A DNA stretch of 54,609 bases, taken from an uncultured delta proteobacterium. Lineage in GTDB: Bacteria; Myxococcota_A; Polyangia; Polyangiales; Polyangiaceae. Each line of letters begins with the position of its first letter. Within the stretch, counting starts at the first letter, position 1. The notes beneath the pieces are model-generated. The model saw only the letters and a program-made list of their open reading frames with translations. It did no database searches and was not told where the DNA came from. The stretch lies in contig CAITIQ010000364.1 of assembly GCA_903892415.1 (NCBI GenBank), positions 1 to 54,609 of the forward strand. The letters run 5' to 3'. Made by a program: the position numbers and the translations under genes. Of the stretch, positions 41,241-50,822 are shown piece by piece.

Positions 41241-44200
41241 ATGTCTGACTTCAGATCTCTGAAACGTTCCAACAGCGGTAGGATCGTTTTCGGCCTTTTC
41301 ACGCTCAACGTCCTCGTCTTCTCGTGCCTCCCGGGGCCACAAGTTCCCGACGTTGCGCCCAAGGGCGTCTTGGGGCTTCGTGAGTTGGCGTTGGAGGAGA
41401 GCGAGAGTGGGCCGCTCGAGGTGGTCTATTCCTCGCCAACCGGCCAGGTGAGCGGTCCGGCGGAAGTCACGATTCTCTTCAACCGCTCGATGCTGGAACT
41501 CGGAGACGCCGCCAACACGGCGATGCCGCCGATTCGCATCGAGCCCGCGGTTCCGGGTCAGTGGCAGTGGACGGGCTCGCGCGCGCTTTCGTTCATCCCT
41601 GCAAAGCCCGGCGGTGGCGGCTCGTATCGCTTGCCGCACGCCACCGCTTTCACCGTGACCGTACCCAAGGGAACGAAGGCGCTTTCGGGCGATGAGCTAG
41701 CCGCCGATCACAGCTTCACCTTCGAAACCTCGCGTCCTCGCATCGAGTCGACGACGCCTTACCACCAAGCTCGCGGCTTGACCCCCGACACAACGTTTGA
41801 CGTCTACCTCTCGCAGCCGGTGTCCAAGCAGGCGCTCGAGTCCAATCTGTCGTTGTCAGCGGCCGGGAGTCCCGTGCCCTTCAGTGTGGAGCTAGTTTCA
41901 ACCGACAACGACAAGCTGTTCAGGGTGAAGCCCAAGTCTCCTTTGCCGCTCGACGCCAAAGTCGTTTTGGATTCGCGCAAAGGACTCGTGGGGATCGAGG
42001 GCAAACTGCCCTCAGAAAAATCCAGTTCGTTCGAGTTTCGAACCTACGGACCTCTGGCAGTCTCATCGATCGGTTGCTCTTGGAACCACGGTGCCCCCGC
42101 CTGTCCAGCTGGGTCAGGCATCTCGGTTGAGTTTACCAATCCCGTCAAAGTAAGGGCGGCGCGCGAGGCTGTATCGATTCAGCCAGGACTCAAGTTCAAG
42201 GTTCCGTCCTATCTCACCGACGATGAGTTCGTCTCCAGCCTCGACCTCGAGGGAAAATTCGCGCCGGGCCAGTCCTACAACGTGACGGTAGGGACCCCGC
42301 TGGTCGATACGTACCAACAAGCGCTTCGTTCATCGGTTTCGCGTTCGGTCAGTTTTGCCGACGTGGAGCCGATGGTTCGGGTCGGTTTGACGAACGGCGT
42401 GCTCGAACCGACCGCAAAGCGCGAGGTGCAAATCGGGCACATCAACGCCAGCGATGTTTCGTACTCAGCGTTCAAGTTGGACGAGGAGACCTTGCTCGCT
42501 TTGGCTGGCTCCAGTCTCTCGAGTTCCGAACTCTTGGCGAAGGGGGGCGGAGTGAAGCCAAAGTCCGTCGCGCGCGGTCGGCGCAACGTCGTGGAGCGCA
42601 CGAGCGTCTCGCTCGACGACGTTCTCGGTGGTCCCAAGGCCCGCGGCGCCTTTGCGATCATCACCAGCTACGGCGACCCCCGAAAGCCTGAGCTCAGCCA
42701 GACCGTCGCGCAGGTAACCGATCTCGGTATCACGGCGAAGCTGTCGCGCGAGGGCAGCTTCTTCGTCGTGACTCAGCTCTCCGACGCCAGGCCGGTTGCT
42801 GGCGCCGAGGTGCGCATTCGCCGTCCCGGAGCCCCCACCTTGTCGAAGACAACCGACGCCGAAGGCACTGTGCTGTTCGCCAAGAACGAATTCGTACCCA
42901 ACTTCGACGACGAGAAGGGCGCGGTGTTTGTTCGTACGAAAGAAGACTCAGCGTATTTCCCGCTCAGCGACAACTTGCTCAACTGGTCGTTCGACGCCTC
43001 GGAGGATCAGCCTTTCGGTCTCGTGTTCGATGACCGCGGCATCTATCGTCCCGGCGACAAGGTGCAGATCAAAGGCGTGGTACGTGAGGCGCTCGCCGTT
43101 GGTTTGAAAACCCCGTCGAGCGGCGCGGTTGCCGTCTCGGTGGAAGGCCCTTCAGGAGACGTGCTGCAAACGACGTCAGCTCAGTTGAGTCCGTTTGGTA
43201 CCTTCTCCGCGACCGTCACACTGCCGCAGACCGCTCGTCTCGGTAGCTACGGAATCTCAGCGATGCTGGGCAACGTCACTGTAGCCAACGACTACTTTGA
43301 AGTGGCCGAGTATCGGGCTTCGGAGTTCAAGGTGCGCGCCGAGTCGGACCGGCCAAGCTACATCCGCGGTGACCAGGCGAAGTGGACCGTCGGCGGAGAT
43401 TTTCTGTACGGAGCTCCCATGGCAGGAGCCCGATCCAACACGTTGGTGGGCCGCTCACGCACGTGGTTCTCGCCGCCGAACCACAGCGACTTCGCAACCA
43501 GCGACGACAGCTATCAGGAGGATCGTCGCGACCAAGCGCAGAATTCAGGCGAAGTTACCTCGAACGACGTGCCCTTGGATGCGGCGGGTATGGCGACACT
43601 TTCGGCCAAGCTCGAGATGCCAGGTCAGATCGGTCCGGAGCAGGTGCGTGCCGATCTGGAGGTCACCGATCTTACGCGGCAAGTGATCGGTACGACCACG
43701 ACAGCGGTCGTGCATCCCGCGGAACACTACGTTGGCGTGCGGCTCGATGAACGGTTCGTCGCTGCAGGCACGGTGCTCACGCCCGAGTTCGTCGCCATGA
43801 CGCCTGCCGGTGAGCGCACGGTCGGAGCTCCTATTCGCGTATCGCTGCTGAAGCGAAAATGGGCCACAGCCAAACAGGGTGTCGGCGCCGACGTAACCAC
43901 TGTCACATCTCCCGTGGATGAAACGGTCGCCTCGTGCAACCTGACCAGCGCTCGAACGCCGGTAACCTGCAAGCTGACGCCCAAAGATGCTGGCTACTAC
44001 ATCTTGCGCGCGACTTCTGAAGACAGCCGGAAGAACCCCGTCGCAGCTTCGCTCGTCATCTACGTCACCGGCGAATCTGGAGATAGCTTTGCGAGCTTCG
44101 AGGAGACCGACAGCAGCGAGATCGAGCTGGTGCTCGACAAGGAGACCTACAAGGTCGGCGACAAAGCCAAAGTGCTGGTGAAGAGCCCCTGGAAGAACGC

Positions 44201-46892
44201 TGAGGCGTTGGTCACGACCGAGCGTAAGGGCGTGCTCGATCGCCGCTGGGTAACGCTCACTGGCGCCGCTCCCTTGATCGAGGTCCCCGTGACAGAAGCG
44301 GTTCGGCCCAACGTCTATCTCTCGGTGTTGGTGTTCAAGAAGCGCACCGGGAAGCAGCCTTCCGATTGGTTGAAGCCCGATGTCGGCGCGCCCGGCTATC
44401 GCATCGGTTACGCGCAGATTTCGGTGGAGAAAGAGTCCCGTCGTCTAGCTGTTGACGTGGTGCCGTCGAGCACCAACCTCAGTCCGGGGGCTGAACTTGG
44501 GGTGACGCTGAAGGTCAAGGACGCGCAGGGCAGGGGGACGAAATCGGAGGTCACGCTGATCGCCGCTGACCTCGGAGTACTGTCGCTCGTTGGCTATCAG
44601 CTGCCCGATCCGGTCGCCGTGTTCGGCGCACCACAGTCCCTGCGCGTCGCAACACTCGAATCGCGCTCCGACTTCGCCAACCTCTTTTCTCCACTCTCCG
44701 GCGTCGGGCTCGACAAGGGTCTCGCTGGTGGCGGTGGCGGTGAGTCGGGGGCTGGTGGAGCGACCCGGTCCGACTTTCGCGCGAGCGCCTACTACAACGC
44801 CGCGATCGTCACCGACGATGCGGGGCAGGCGACCGTTCAGTTCAAGCTTCCCGACGGGCTTACCACGTACAGGCTGATGGCGATGGCCGTTGGTTCTGAT
44901 GACAAGATGGGCAGCGGCATGGCCGACGTCACCTCGAGTCGAGCCTTGATGGTGCGACCAGCGCTTCCGCGTTTCTTGCGCGCCGGCGACAGCTTCGAGG
45001 CCGCCGCCATCGTTTCGATCAAAGGGGTCGAGGCGCAGGATATCGATGTTTCGGCGACTGCGACGGGCCTCACGCTTTCGGGGGAGACAAGCAAGCGTGT
45101 GCACGTGGAACCGGGCCGAAGCACCGAAGTGAAATTCCCCGCGGTCGCAATGCGTAGCGGTAGCTTCGACTTGAAGTTCGACGCGAAGACCAACACGAGC
45201 GCCGACAGCGTCACGATGAGTCGCAAGGTCATGACCCCTGCTGTGATGGAAGCGGTGGCGCTCTACGGCAACACCGACAGCGCCGCAGCCGAGCGCTTGG
45301 GGGATCTTTCAGCGCTGCGCGATGACGTCGGAGAGCTCACGATCTCAACCTCATCGACAGCCTTGGTCGGACTCGACGCTGGCGGAAACCAACTGCTCGA
45401 CTACCCCTATGGCTGCACCGAGCAGCTAACCAGCAAGCTCGTCCCGCTCGTAGCGTTGAAGGATCTGCAGAAGGACTTCGGCTTTGAGGTGCCGGCAAAC
45501 CTCGACGACGTCGTTAACAAGACGATCGCAAGGTTGCTGGCACACCAGCGCTATAACGGTGACTTCGGCCTATGGGCGGATTCTCCAGCGACCAACCCGT
45601 GGGCGACGATCTACGCCGCCTGGGGCCTCAACCAAGCGAAGAAGGCGGGGTACGCCGTTCCCGCCTCTGCGGTAGCCGACTCGAAGCGGGCGCTCGAAGG
45701 CTTGTTCGAGGGTGACAAACACACGGCGGTGCGACGCGCCGGGCCCTTCGCCCTACTCGTCTTGGCAGAGATGGGCGAGCCCGATGCTGCGCGCGCCTCG
45801 CTCCTATTCGAGCAGCGCGCGGAGTTGCCGCTCTACTCAAAGGCCATGCTGCTCTCTGCGATGGTGCTCTCGAAGAATGACCCGGCAAACATCGCTGAGC
45901 TGACCAAGGAGGTGGAGTCGAAGATATCGCTTGATGGGCCGATCGGTCGCACCACAGAGAATCTCGGTTCGGACTACGCGCCGTACCTCGACTCCAACGT
46001 GCGTACGTCCGCCTTGGTGTTGAGCGCCTTGTTACGCGCAAATCCCAAGCACCCGATGGCGGCGCCGCTAGCGCTCGGTCTCGTGGCCGATCGTCGCGGC
46101 TCGGAATGGCGCACGACGCAGGAAGCCGCGTGGGCCTTGCTTGCGCTCGGGGACTATCGGCGGGCCTTCGAAGCTGAAGAGCCTGACTTCATCGCACGCA
46201 CGTTCTTTGGCGATGATGTTCTATTCGAGCAGACCTTCAAGGGGCGCTCACTGGCCGAGCAGAAGTCCGTGATGCCAGTCGCCAACCTATTCGCTAACAA
46301 GGGCGCTCAAATGACGTTCATGGCGGATGGCCCTGGGCGCCTCTACTACCAGGCACGGCTGCGCTACGCTCGACGCGAGCTTCCGAAAGCGCCGCTCGAT
46401 CGTGGCTTCTTCGTCGACAAGAAGGTGCGTGTCGTAACCATGAAGGACCTACCGGAGATGTTGGCGACCGTGCCGGACGTTACGCAGAACGATGTCAAAG
46501 GCGGGGACCTCATGCTCGTGGATCTGGTGGTCGTGACGCCCAAGAGTCGCACCTTCGTTGCCATCGATGATCCGCTTCCTGCGGGCTTCGAAGCGGTGGA
46601 CAGCCGACTCTCGACGACCTCGTCCCGTCTGATGAACCTTGCCGGCCCGCGCATGGACGACGATGACGCTGCAATGGAGCGCAGTGAAAACGCGAGCTAC
46701 TTCACCAACGAGGTGCGCGATGATCGAGTGCTCTTCTTCGTCGATGATATGGCTCCAGGCATCTACCGTTACCGCTATCTCGCTCGTGCCACCACGCGCG
46801 GAAAGTTCATCGTGCCGCCGACTCACGCGTCGGAAATGTATACGCCAGAGGTCTTCGGTCGAACTGCGGCGGTGACCGTCTCGGTCGAGTGA
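41241..46892 (+). CDS. Bacterial alpha-2-macroglobulin (YfhM-type) lipoprotein
   Basis: 1883 residues from the ATG at 41241; a TTG at 41223 is also open. Signal with possible lipobox VFSC. Repeated macroglobulin (MG) domains follow, with the bait and A2M regions (GIYRPGDKVQIKGVVREA, YRIGYAQISVEKESRRLAV), a Gly-rich bait-like loop (GLAGGGGGESGAGGATRS) and the thioester motif CTEQ (Cys about residue 1392) in YPYGCTEQLTSKLVP. The thioester-helical domain and receptor-binding-like end follow. Such proteins trap proteases in the periplasm and pair with PBP1C, whose gene starts four bases before this one ends. Confidence 0.95.
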   Translation: MSDFRSLKRSNSGRIVFGLFTLNVLVFSCLPGPQVPDVAPKGVLGLRELALEESESGPLEVVYSSPTGQVSGPAEVTILFNRSMLELGDAANTAMPPIRIEPAVPGQWQWTGSRALSFIPAKPGGGGSYRLPHATAFTVTVPKGTKALSGDELAADHSFTFETSRPRIESTTPYHQARGLTPDTTFDVYLSQPVSKQALESNLSLSAAGSPVPFSVELVSTDNDKLFRVKPKSPLPLDAKVVLDSRKGLVGIEGKLPSEKSSSFEFRTYGPLAVSSIGCSWNHGAPACPAGSGISVEFTNPVKVRAAREAVSIQPGLKFKVPSYLTDDEFVSSLDLEGKFAPGQSYNVTVGTPLVDTYQQALRSSVSRSVSFADVEPMVRVGLTNGVLEPTAKREVQIGHINASDVSYSAFKLDEETLLALAGSSLSSSELLAKGGGVKPKSVARGRRNVVERTSVSLDDVLGGPKARGAFAIITSYGDPRKPELSQTVAQVTDLGITAKLSREGSFFVVTQLSDARPVAGAEVRIRRPGAPTLSKTTDAEGTVLFAKNEFVPNFDDEKGAVFVRTKEDSAYFPLSDNLLNWSFDASEDQPFGLVFDDRGIYRPGDKVQIKGVVREALAVGLKTPSSGAVAVSVEGPSGDVLQTTSAQLSPFGTFSATVTLPQTARLGSYGISAMLGNVTVANDYFEVAEYRASEFKVRAESDRPSYIRGDQAKWTVGGDFLYGAPMAGARSNTLVGRSRTWFSPPNHSDFATSDDSYQEDRRDQAQNSGEVTSNDVPLDAAGMATLSAKLEMPGQIGPEQVRADLEVTDLTRQVIGTTTTAVVHPAEHYVGVRLDERFVAAGTVLTPEFVAMTPAGERTVGAPIRVSLLKRKWATAKQGVGADVTTVTSPVDETVASCNLTSARTPVTCKLTPKDAGYYILRATSEDSRKNPVAASLVIYVTGESGDSFASFEETDSSEIELVLDKETYKVGDKAKVLVKSPWKNAEALVTTERKGVLDRRWVTLTGAAPLIEVPVTEAVRPNVYLSVLVFKKRTGKQPSDWLKPDVGAPGYRIGYAQISVEKESRRLAVDVVPSSTNLSPGAELGVTLKVKDAQGRGTKSEVTLIAADLGVLSLVGYQLPDPVAVFGAPQSLRVATLESRSDFANLFSPLSGVGLDKGLAGGGGGESGAGGATRSDFRASAYYNAAIVTDDAGQATVQFKLPDGLTTYRLMAMAVGSDDKMGSGMADVTSSRALMVRPALPRFLRAGDSFEAAAIVSIKGVEAQDIDVSATATGLTLSGETSKRVHVEPGRSTEVKFPAVAMRSGSFDLKFDAKTNTSADSVTMSRKVMTPAVMEAVALYGNTDSAAAERLGDLSALRDDVGELTISTSSTALVGLDAGGNQLLDYPYGCTEQLTSKLVPLVALKDLQKDFGFEVPANLDDVVNKTIARLLAHQRYNGDFGLWADSPATNPWATIYAAWGLNQAKKAGYAVPASAVADSKRALEGLFEGDKHTAVRRAGPFALLVLAEMGEPDAARASLLFEQRAELPLYSKAMLLSAMVLSKNDPANIAELTKEVESKISLDGPIGRTTENLGSDYAPYLDSNVRTSALVLSALLRANPKHPMAAPLALGLVADRRGSEWRTTQEAAWALLALGDYRRAFEAEEPDFIARTFFGDDVLFEQTFKGRSLAEQKSVMPVANLFANKGAQMTFMADGPGRLYYQARLRYARRELPKAPLDRGFFVDKKVRVVTMKDLPEMLATVPDVTQNDVKGGDLMLVDLVVVTPKSRTFVAIDDPLPAGFEAVDSRLSTTSSRLMNLAGPRMDDDDAAMERSENASYFTNEVRDDRVLFFVDDMAPGIYRYRYLARATTRGKFIVPPTHASEMYTPEVFGRTAAVTVSVE

Positions 46893-49360
46893 TCGTGCGC
46901 TCCGCCCTCGGTCGCAGCCGCCGTTGGCTCACCTCGGCGTGGCAACGGCCTTGGCTCCGTCTGATGGTTGGGATCGCCACAGCTTCGGTGGTGGTCCCAA
47001 CCTCTGCGGTGGTGACGCGAGCTTGCATGCTGTCTCTCCCGGGCGAACTCTCGCCACGCGAAAGCACGAACGAGTCTCCTCCGCAGAACAGCCTACGCGT
47101 CCTCTCTCGCAACGGAGACCCACTAGCCCACCTGCGAACGGGCGATGGGAAACGGCATGTTCAGCTGCCGCTTGCGGACTTCGGCGACAAGCTTCCCGCA
47201 GCGCTTATCGCAGCGGAGGACCGACGTTTCTACCAGCACCACGGTGTCGACGTATTTGCGACCGGCCGAGCCGTGCTCACGTCGATCGCCGCACGCAGGG
47301 TCATGAGCGGTGCCTCGACGCTTTCGCAGCAGCTCGCGCGCACCGTGACGAAGGCGCCCCGCACTCTCCGCAGCAAGTTCGACGTGATCGCGCTCTCCCT
47401 CCGCATCGAGCAGGAGCTGAGCAAGGAGCAGATTCTCGAGGCTTACCTCAATCGGGTCGAGTTCGGCCCCAACATCGAAGGTGCTGAGGCCGGGGCGCTT
47501 CACTACTTCGGCAAGCGGGCTCGACAGCTGTCTTGGGCCGAGGCAGCAGCACTCGCGAGCCTGCCGCGCGGCCCATCCTTGTATGATCCTCGCAAAGGAA
47601 CCGAGAAGCTCTTAAAGCGCCGGAATCGCGTACTTGACCGCATGGCTTCCAACGGAAGCTTGAGCGAGTCCGAGGCAGCGTCGGCCAAGCTCGAGCCGAT
47701 ACGGATCGCGTCGCCTGCACAGCTCGGCTCGGCACCGCACTTCGTGAATGCACTGCTTCAAGGGCCGGACCTTTGTTCGAGTGCGCCGCAGGGGCGCGAG
47801 AGCTTTCCAGTAGATGCAGCCGTGATCCACACGACGCTCGATGGAGATCTCGAGGCAGAGATCGAAAAGTCGACGCGCAGGATCGTGGCGTCGGTCAAGG
47901 ACAAGGCAATCTCGGCCGCGAGTGTGGTGGTCCTCGACAACATGAACGGCGACGTGCTCGCTTACGTAGGTTCGCCTGATTCATCCGATCAAAAGTCGCT
48001 CGGCGCTAACGATGGTGTGCGCGCTCTGCGCCAACCCGGTAGCTCGCTGAAGCCGTTCGTGTACGGAGTTGGACTCGAGTCGGGCCTCGGCGCGAACGCT
48101 TTGCTGCCCGACGTAGAGCTTTCGTTCGCTGCGGGCGAAGGCGACTTCTTTCGACCTCAGAACTACGATCGAATCTTCCACGGCCCTGTAACGATGCGCG
48201 AGGCCCTCGGAAACTCCTTCAATGTCCCAGCGGTCTGGGTGGCTGAACGCGTCACGCCGCAGGCGATCAAGTCACGCCTGATGAGTCTTGGCTTTTGCTC
48301 TCTCGATCGGCCCGCTGAGCACTATGGCGTCGGAATCGCGCTCGGTGATGGTGAAGTCAGCCTGCTTGAGCTGGCCGTTGCCTATTCAGCCTTGGCGCGA
48401 GGTGGAGAGCGCCTGCCGCCGCGGTTCATCACCGCGTTCGAGAACGGGGCGGGGGAGCGCGTCGAGCAAGCTGTTGCTGCACCCTTCGCACGGTCGTTCG
48501 AGCGAGAAACCGTCGCCATCTTGACCGACATGCTCGCAGACAGGCGTGCGCGCCGTAGCTCCTTCGGCGAACGCACCGTGTTCGATCTCCCCATGCCGGT
48601 CGCCGCGAAAACGGGCACCTCCAAGGGCTATCGCGACAACGTCGCAGTGGGCTTCAGCACCCGGGTTACCGTGGCTGTGTGGGTTGGCAACTTCGATGGC
48701 TCGCCGATGAAAGGCATCAGCGGAATTACCGGCGCTGGCCCGCTCTTTCGCGAAGCGATGCTGGCGGCTGAACGCCGTTACCCATCGGCTGGCGCGTTTG
48801 CGTTACCCCGTGAACATGAGCTTCGTGAGGTGTGCGCGCTATCCGGAGCGCCCGTTGGCCCACATTGCTCTGGTCACAAGCAAGAATGGATCGCTGACGG
48901 CTCAAGCGAGGGAACCTGCGCCGTTCACGTTCAGCTTCCCATCGACCCGACCAACTCACTTTTGGCGGGGCCTGAATGCAAAGACGCTGAGCCGCGCATC
49001 TTCGAGCGCTACCCACCGCTCTTTCACGCTTGGGCGGAGGCTGCAAAGCGCCCCGTGGTCCCAGGTCCTTCGGCGCGATGTCCACCACCAAGCTCCCCCG
49101 GCGCTCGCTCGCGATCGGTCGCAATCCTCTACCCGGAGGACGGGGCGCGCTTCTACTTGGAGCAAGGCCAACAGTCCCAGATCCGCGTTCGCGCAGTCTT
49201 CGGCGCAGCGGCGGATCCCGGTTTTCAGCTTGATGGACGGCAGCTGCGTGCTGACCAGGTTGGAACGACCTTGATAACGCTCACGCCAGGCGTGCACCAG
49301 CTCCGCCCGACGCTGGCCGCTCAAGTGGCGGGGGACACGATCGAGTTTGTCGTGGAGTGA
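46889..49360 (+). CDS. pbpC: Penicillin-binding protein 1C
   Basis: 823 residues from a GTG that overlaps the A2M stop (GTGA). One N-terminal membrane helix (LMVGIATASVVVPTSAVV). The glycosyltransferase (GT51) domain has AEDRRFYQHHGVD, GASTLSQQLAR and LEAYLNRVEFGPN. The transpeptidase domain has the Ser-x2-Lys motif PGSSLKPF, SFN (GNSFNVPAVW) and KTG (AAKTGTSKGYRDN). The last 95 residues match the BiPBP_C domain typical of PBP1C. It makes and crosslinks peptidoglycan. Pairing with alpha-2-macroglobulin is the classic arrangement and suggests guarding of wall-repair sites against foreign proteases. Confidence 0.97.
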   Translation: MIVRSALGRSRRWLTSAWQRPWLRLMVGIATASVVVPTSAVVTRACMLSLPGELSPRESTNESPPQNSLRVLSRNGDPLAHLRTGDGKRHVQLPLADFGDKLPAALIAAEDRRFYQHHGVDVFATGRAVLTSIAARRVMSGASTLSQQLARTVTKAPRTLRSKFDVIALSLRIEQELSKEQILEAYLNRVEFGPNIEGAEAGALHYFGKRARQLSWAEAAALASLPRGPSLYDPRKGTEKLLKRRNRVLDRMASNGSLSESEAASAKLEPIRIASPAQLGSAPHFVNALLQGPDLCSSAPQGRESFPVDAAVIHTTLDGDLEAEIEKSTRRIVASVKDKAISAASVVVLDNMNGDVLAYVGSPDSSDQKSLGANDGVRALRQPGSSLKPFVYGVGLESGLGANALLPDVELSFAAGEGDFFRPQNYDRIFHGPVTMREALGNSFNVPAVWVAERVTPQAIKSRLMSLGFCSLDRPAEHYGVGIALGDGEVSLLELAVAYSALARGGERLPPRFITAFENGAGERVEQAVAAPFARSFERETVAILTDMLADRRARRSSFGERTVFDLPMPVAAKTGTSKGYRDNVAVGFSTRVTVAVWVGNFDGSPMKGISGITGAGPLFREAMLAAERRYPSAGAFALPREHELREVCALSGAPVGPHCSGHKQEWIADGSSEGTCAVHVQLPIDPTNSLLAGPECKDAEPRIFERYPPLFHAWAEAAKRPVVPGPSARCPPPSSPGARSRSVAILYPEDGARFYLEQGQQSQIRVRAVFGAAADPGFQLDGRQLRADQVGTTLITLTPGVHQLRPTLAAQVAGDTIEFVVE

Positions 49361-49377
49361 CAGCGCCACAAACGAAC

Positions 49378-49409
49378 GAAGCGAGAACACCCGAAGGCGT
49401 TCTCGCTTC
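49378..49409. terminator. Strong hairpin between convergent pbpC and DUF1501 genes
   Basis: Eleven perfect pairs, GAAGCGAGAAC (49378-49388) and GTTCTCGCTTC (49399-49409), with a 10-base loop. No long T tract on either strand. Its place between two stop codons suggests a two-way terminator or RNA 3'-end stabiliser. Confidence 0.6.
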
Positions 49410-49415
49410 ACTCCG

Positions 49416-49433
49416 TCGCTGATTAGTCAGCGA
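49416..49433. terminator. Second hairpin between pbpC and DUF1501 genes
   Basis: TCGCTGA-TTAG-TCAGCGA, seven perfect pairs, seven bases after the first hairpin. Together the two cover most of the 80-base gap between convergent genes. Confidence 0.5.
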
Positions 49434-49440
49434 GAACCGC

Positions 49441-50811
49441 TCAGACCAACTCGATCAAGTCGGGGAGCTCGCTGATGGGTTCCGGAACCGGATTCGCGCG
49501 CGCACCCGCCGTATCAGCAACACCCGCCAGCTTGCGCAGGGCGTTCTGGATATGACCCGTGTGGATATTGAGCGTACCGTCGTTGACCACGCCGGTTGTG
49601 ACATCAACCCCGCGCGCCGCATGACGCTCGGTCGTTCCACCCTTGATGCCAGGCTTGATCTTCTTACCGTTGATGTTGCCGAACAGCACCATGCTGGTGA
49701 TACCCCAGTGGTCCTTGCCGTTGCCCATGTTGTACCCAGGCGTGCGGCCGAAGTCGCTGGTAAAGGTGATGCACGCCTTCTTCCCGTACAGGTCGAGGTC
49801 CTCGAGAACCTTGATCGCGCGAGGGATGCCCTGATCCGGATCGAAGGCATTGCCCAGTGAGTTGGCGATGTTGGGGTCGACATTGTCGTGGTGGTCGTAG
49901 CCGCCTGGTGCGCCGAGGTTACACGCGACAGCCAAACCAGCCTTGTAGGCCGCTGCTGCGAGTTGAACCTGACCAGCAACGCCCGGGAGGACGTCCTCCG
50001 GCAGGTACGACACGAGTTGCTTGAGTTCATTCTGGCCCAAGCGCGAGAGGTATAGCGTATTGAGCGAGTTCTTCAGCTTGGGCAGCTTCTGCTGGGCGAA
50101 CTTCTCATTGTAACGGGCTTCACGCGCATCAGCGATCATTGCTGCTTGTTCGTCGGCGTAGTAGAGTTCATCTGCGTTGTTGGGGTTGCGACGGTACGGG
50201 TATGCAAGCCTCTTGATCGCGTCGAGGTTGCCTAGCCGGGTGACCGCGGTGAGACCTGCCGTATCCGAGTAGCCGCCGAAGGAGATGAAGGACATCGGTG
50301 CGCTCGGCAATAGACCAGCCGAAACAATCGCTCCGAAGGCAGCCGATCGCTCTTGGGCCGTACCGGTGACAGAGGACCGCGCGCCAACATCGTGGGCGTT
50401 GGTCTGGATGTCGATACCGCGGATCACCAACAAGTCCTTCGCGTATGCACGCATGAAGTTCTCGAAGTTCATCGCGTTGTCGATGGCGGCCTGGTTGCCC
50501 GCGAGCTCCCGGCTCAAGTAGAGAGGTGCCCAGCTAACTCCGCTGGACGAATCCGTGTGCTGCGCAATCTCCGACGTGAGGTAGCGGTTCATCACCGACG
50601 AATCGGGACCAGACGCTGCTTCGGTCTCGTTGGCTGCGCCCTTGGGGTCGACGAAGTTCGTCGTGTCGATACCCCCCATGAAGGCGAAGTTGAGGAAGAA
50701 GGTGTGGGCGGGAGCTGCCTCCGCCTGTGCGTTTTGTGCGTCCATCGCGGACCCCACCGCAACGGTGAGGCCGGTCATGCTAGCAAGCTTGAGAAAATCT
50801 CGGCGTTCCAT
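49441..50811 (-). CDS. DUF1501 family exported protein
   Basis: 456 residues from the ATG at 50811, preceded by GAGAGG. A Tat-type signal (ERRDFLKLASMTGLTVAVG) indicates export in a folded state. The body contains FLNFAFMGGIDTTNFVDP, LLVIRGIDIQTNAHD and the signature SDFGRTPGYNMGNGKDHWGI, which is diagnostic of DUF1501; the fold is related to alkaline phosphatase/sulfatases. The function of DUF1501 proteins is not established, but they are repeatedly coupled to cytochrome-type proteins, as here: the di-heme lipoprotein gene ends 11 bases upstream. Probably translated from the same transcript, driven by the -24/-12 promoter at 53254. Confidence 0.9.
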   Translation of the reverse strand: MERRDFLKLASMTGLTVAVGSAMDAQNAQAEAAPAHTFFLNFAFMGGIDTTNFVDPKGAANETEAASGPDSSVMNRYLTSEIAQHTDSSSGVSWAPLYLSRELAGNQAAIDNAMNFENFMRAYAKDLLVIRGIDIQTNAHDVGARSSVTGTAQERSAAFGAIVSAGLLPSAPMSFISFGGYSDTAGLTAVTRLGNLDAIKRLAYPYRRNPNNADELYYADEQAAMIADAREARYNEKFAQQKLPKLKNSLNTLYLSRLGQNELKQLVSYLPEDVLPGVAGQVQLAAAAYKAGLAVACNLGAPGGYDHHDNVDPNIANSLGNAFDPDQGIPRAIKVLEDLDLYGKKACITFTSDFGRTPGYNMGNGKDHWGITSMVLFGNINGKKIKPGIKGGTTERHAARGVDVTTGVVNDGTLNIHTGHIQNALRKLAGVADTAGARANPVPEPISELPDLIELV

Positions 50812-50822
50812 GGCTGTACCTC

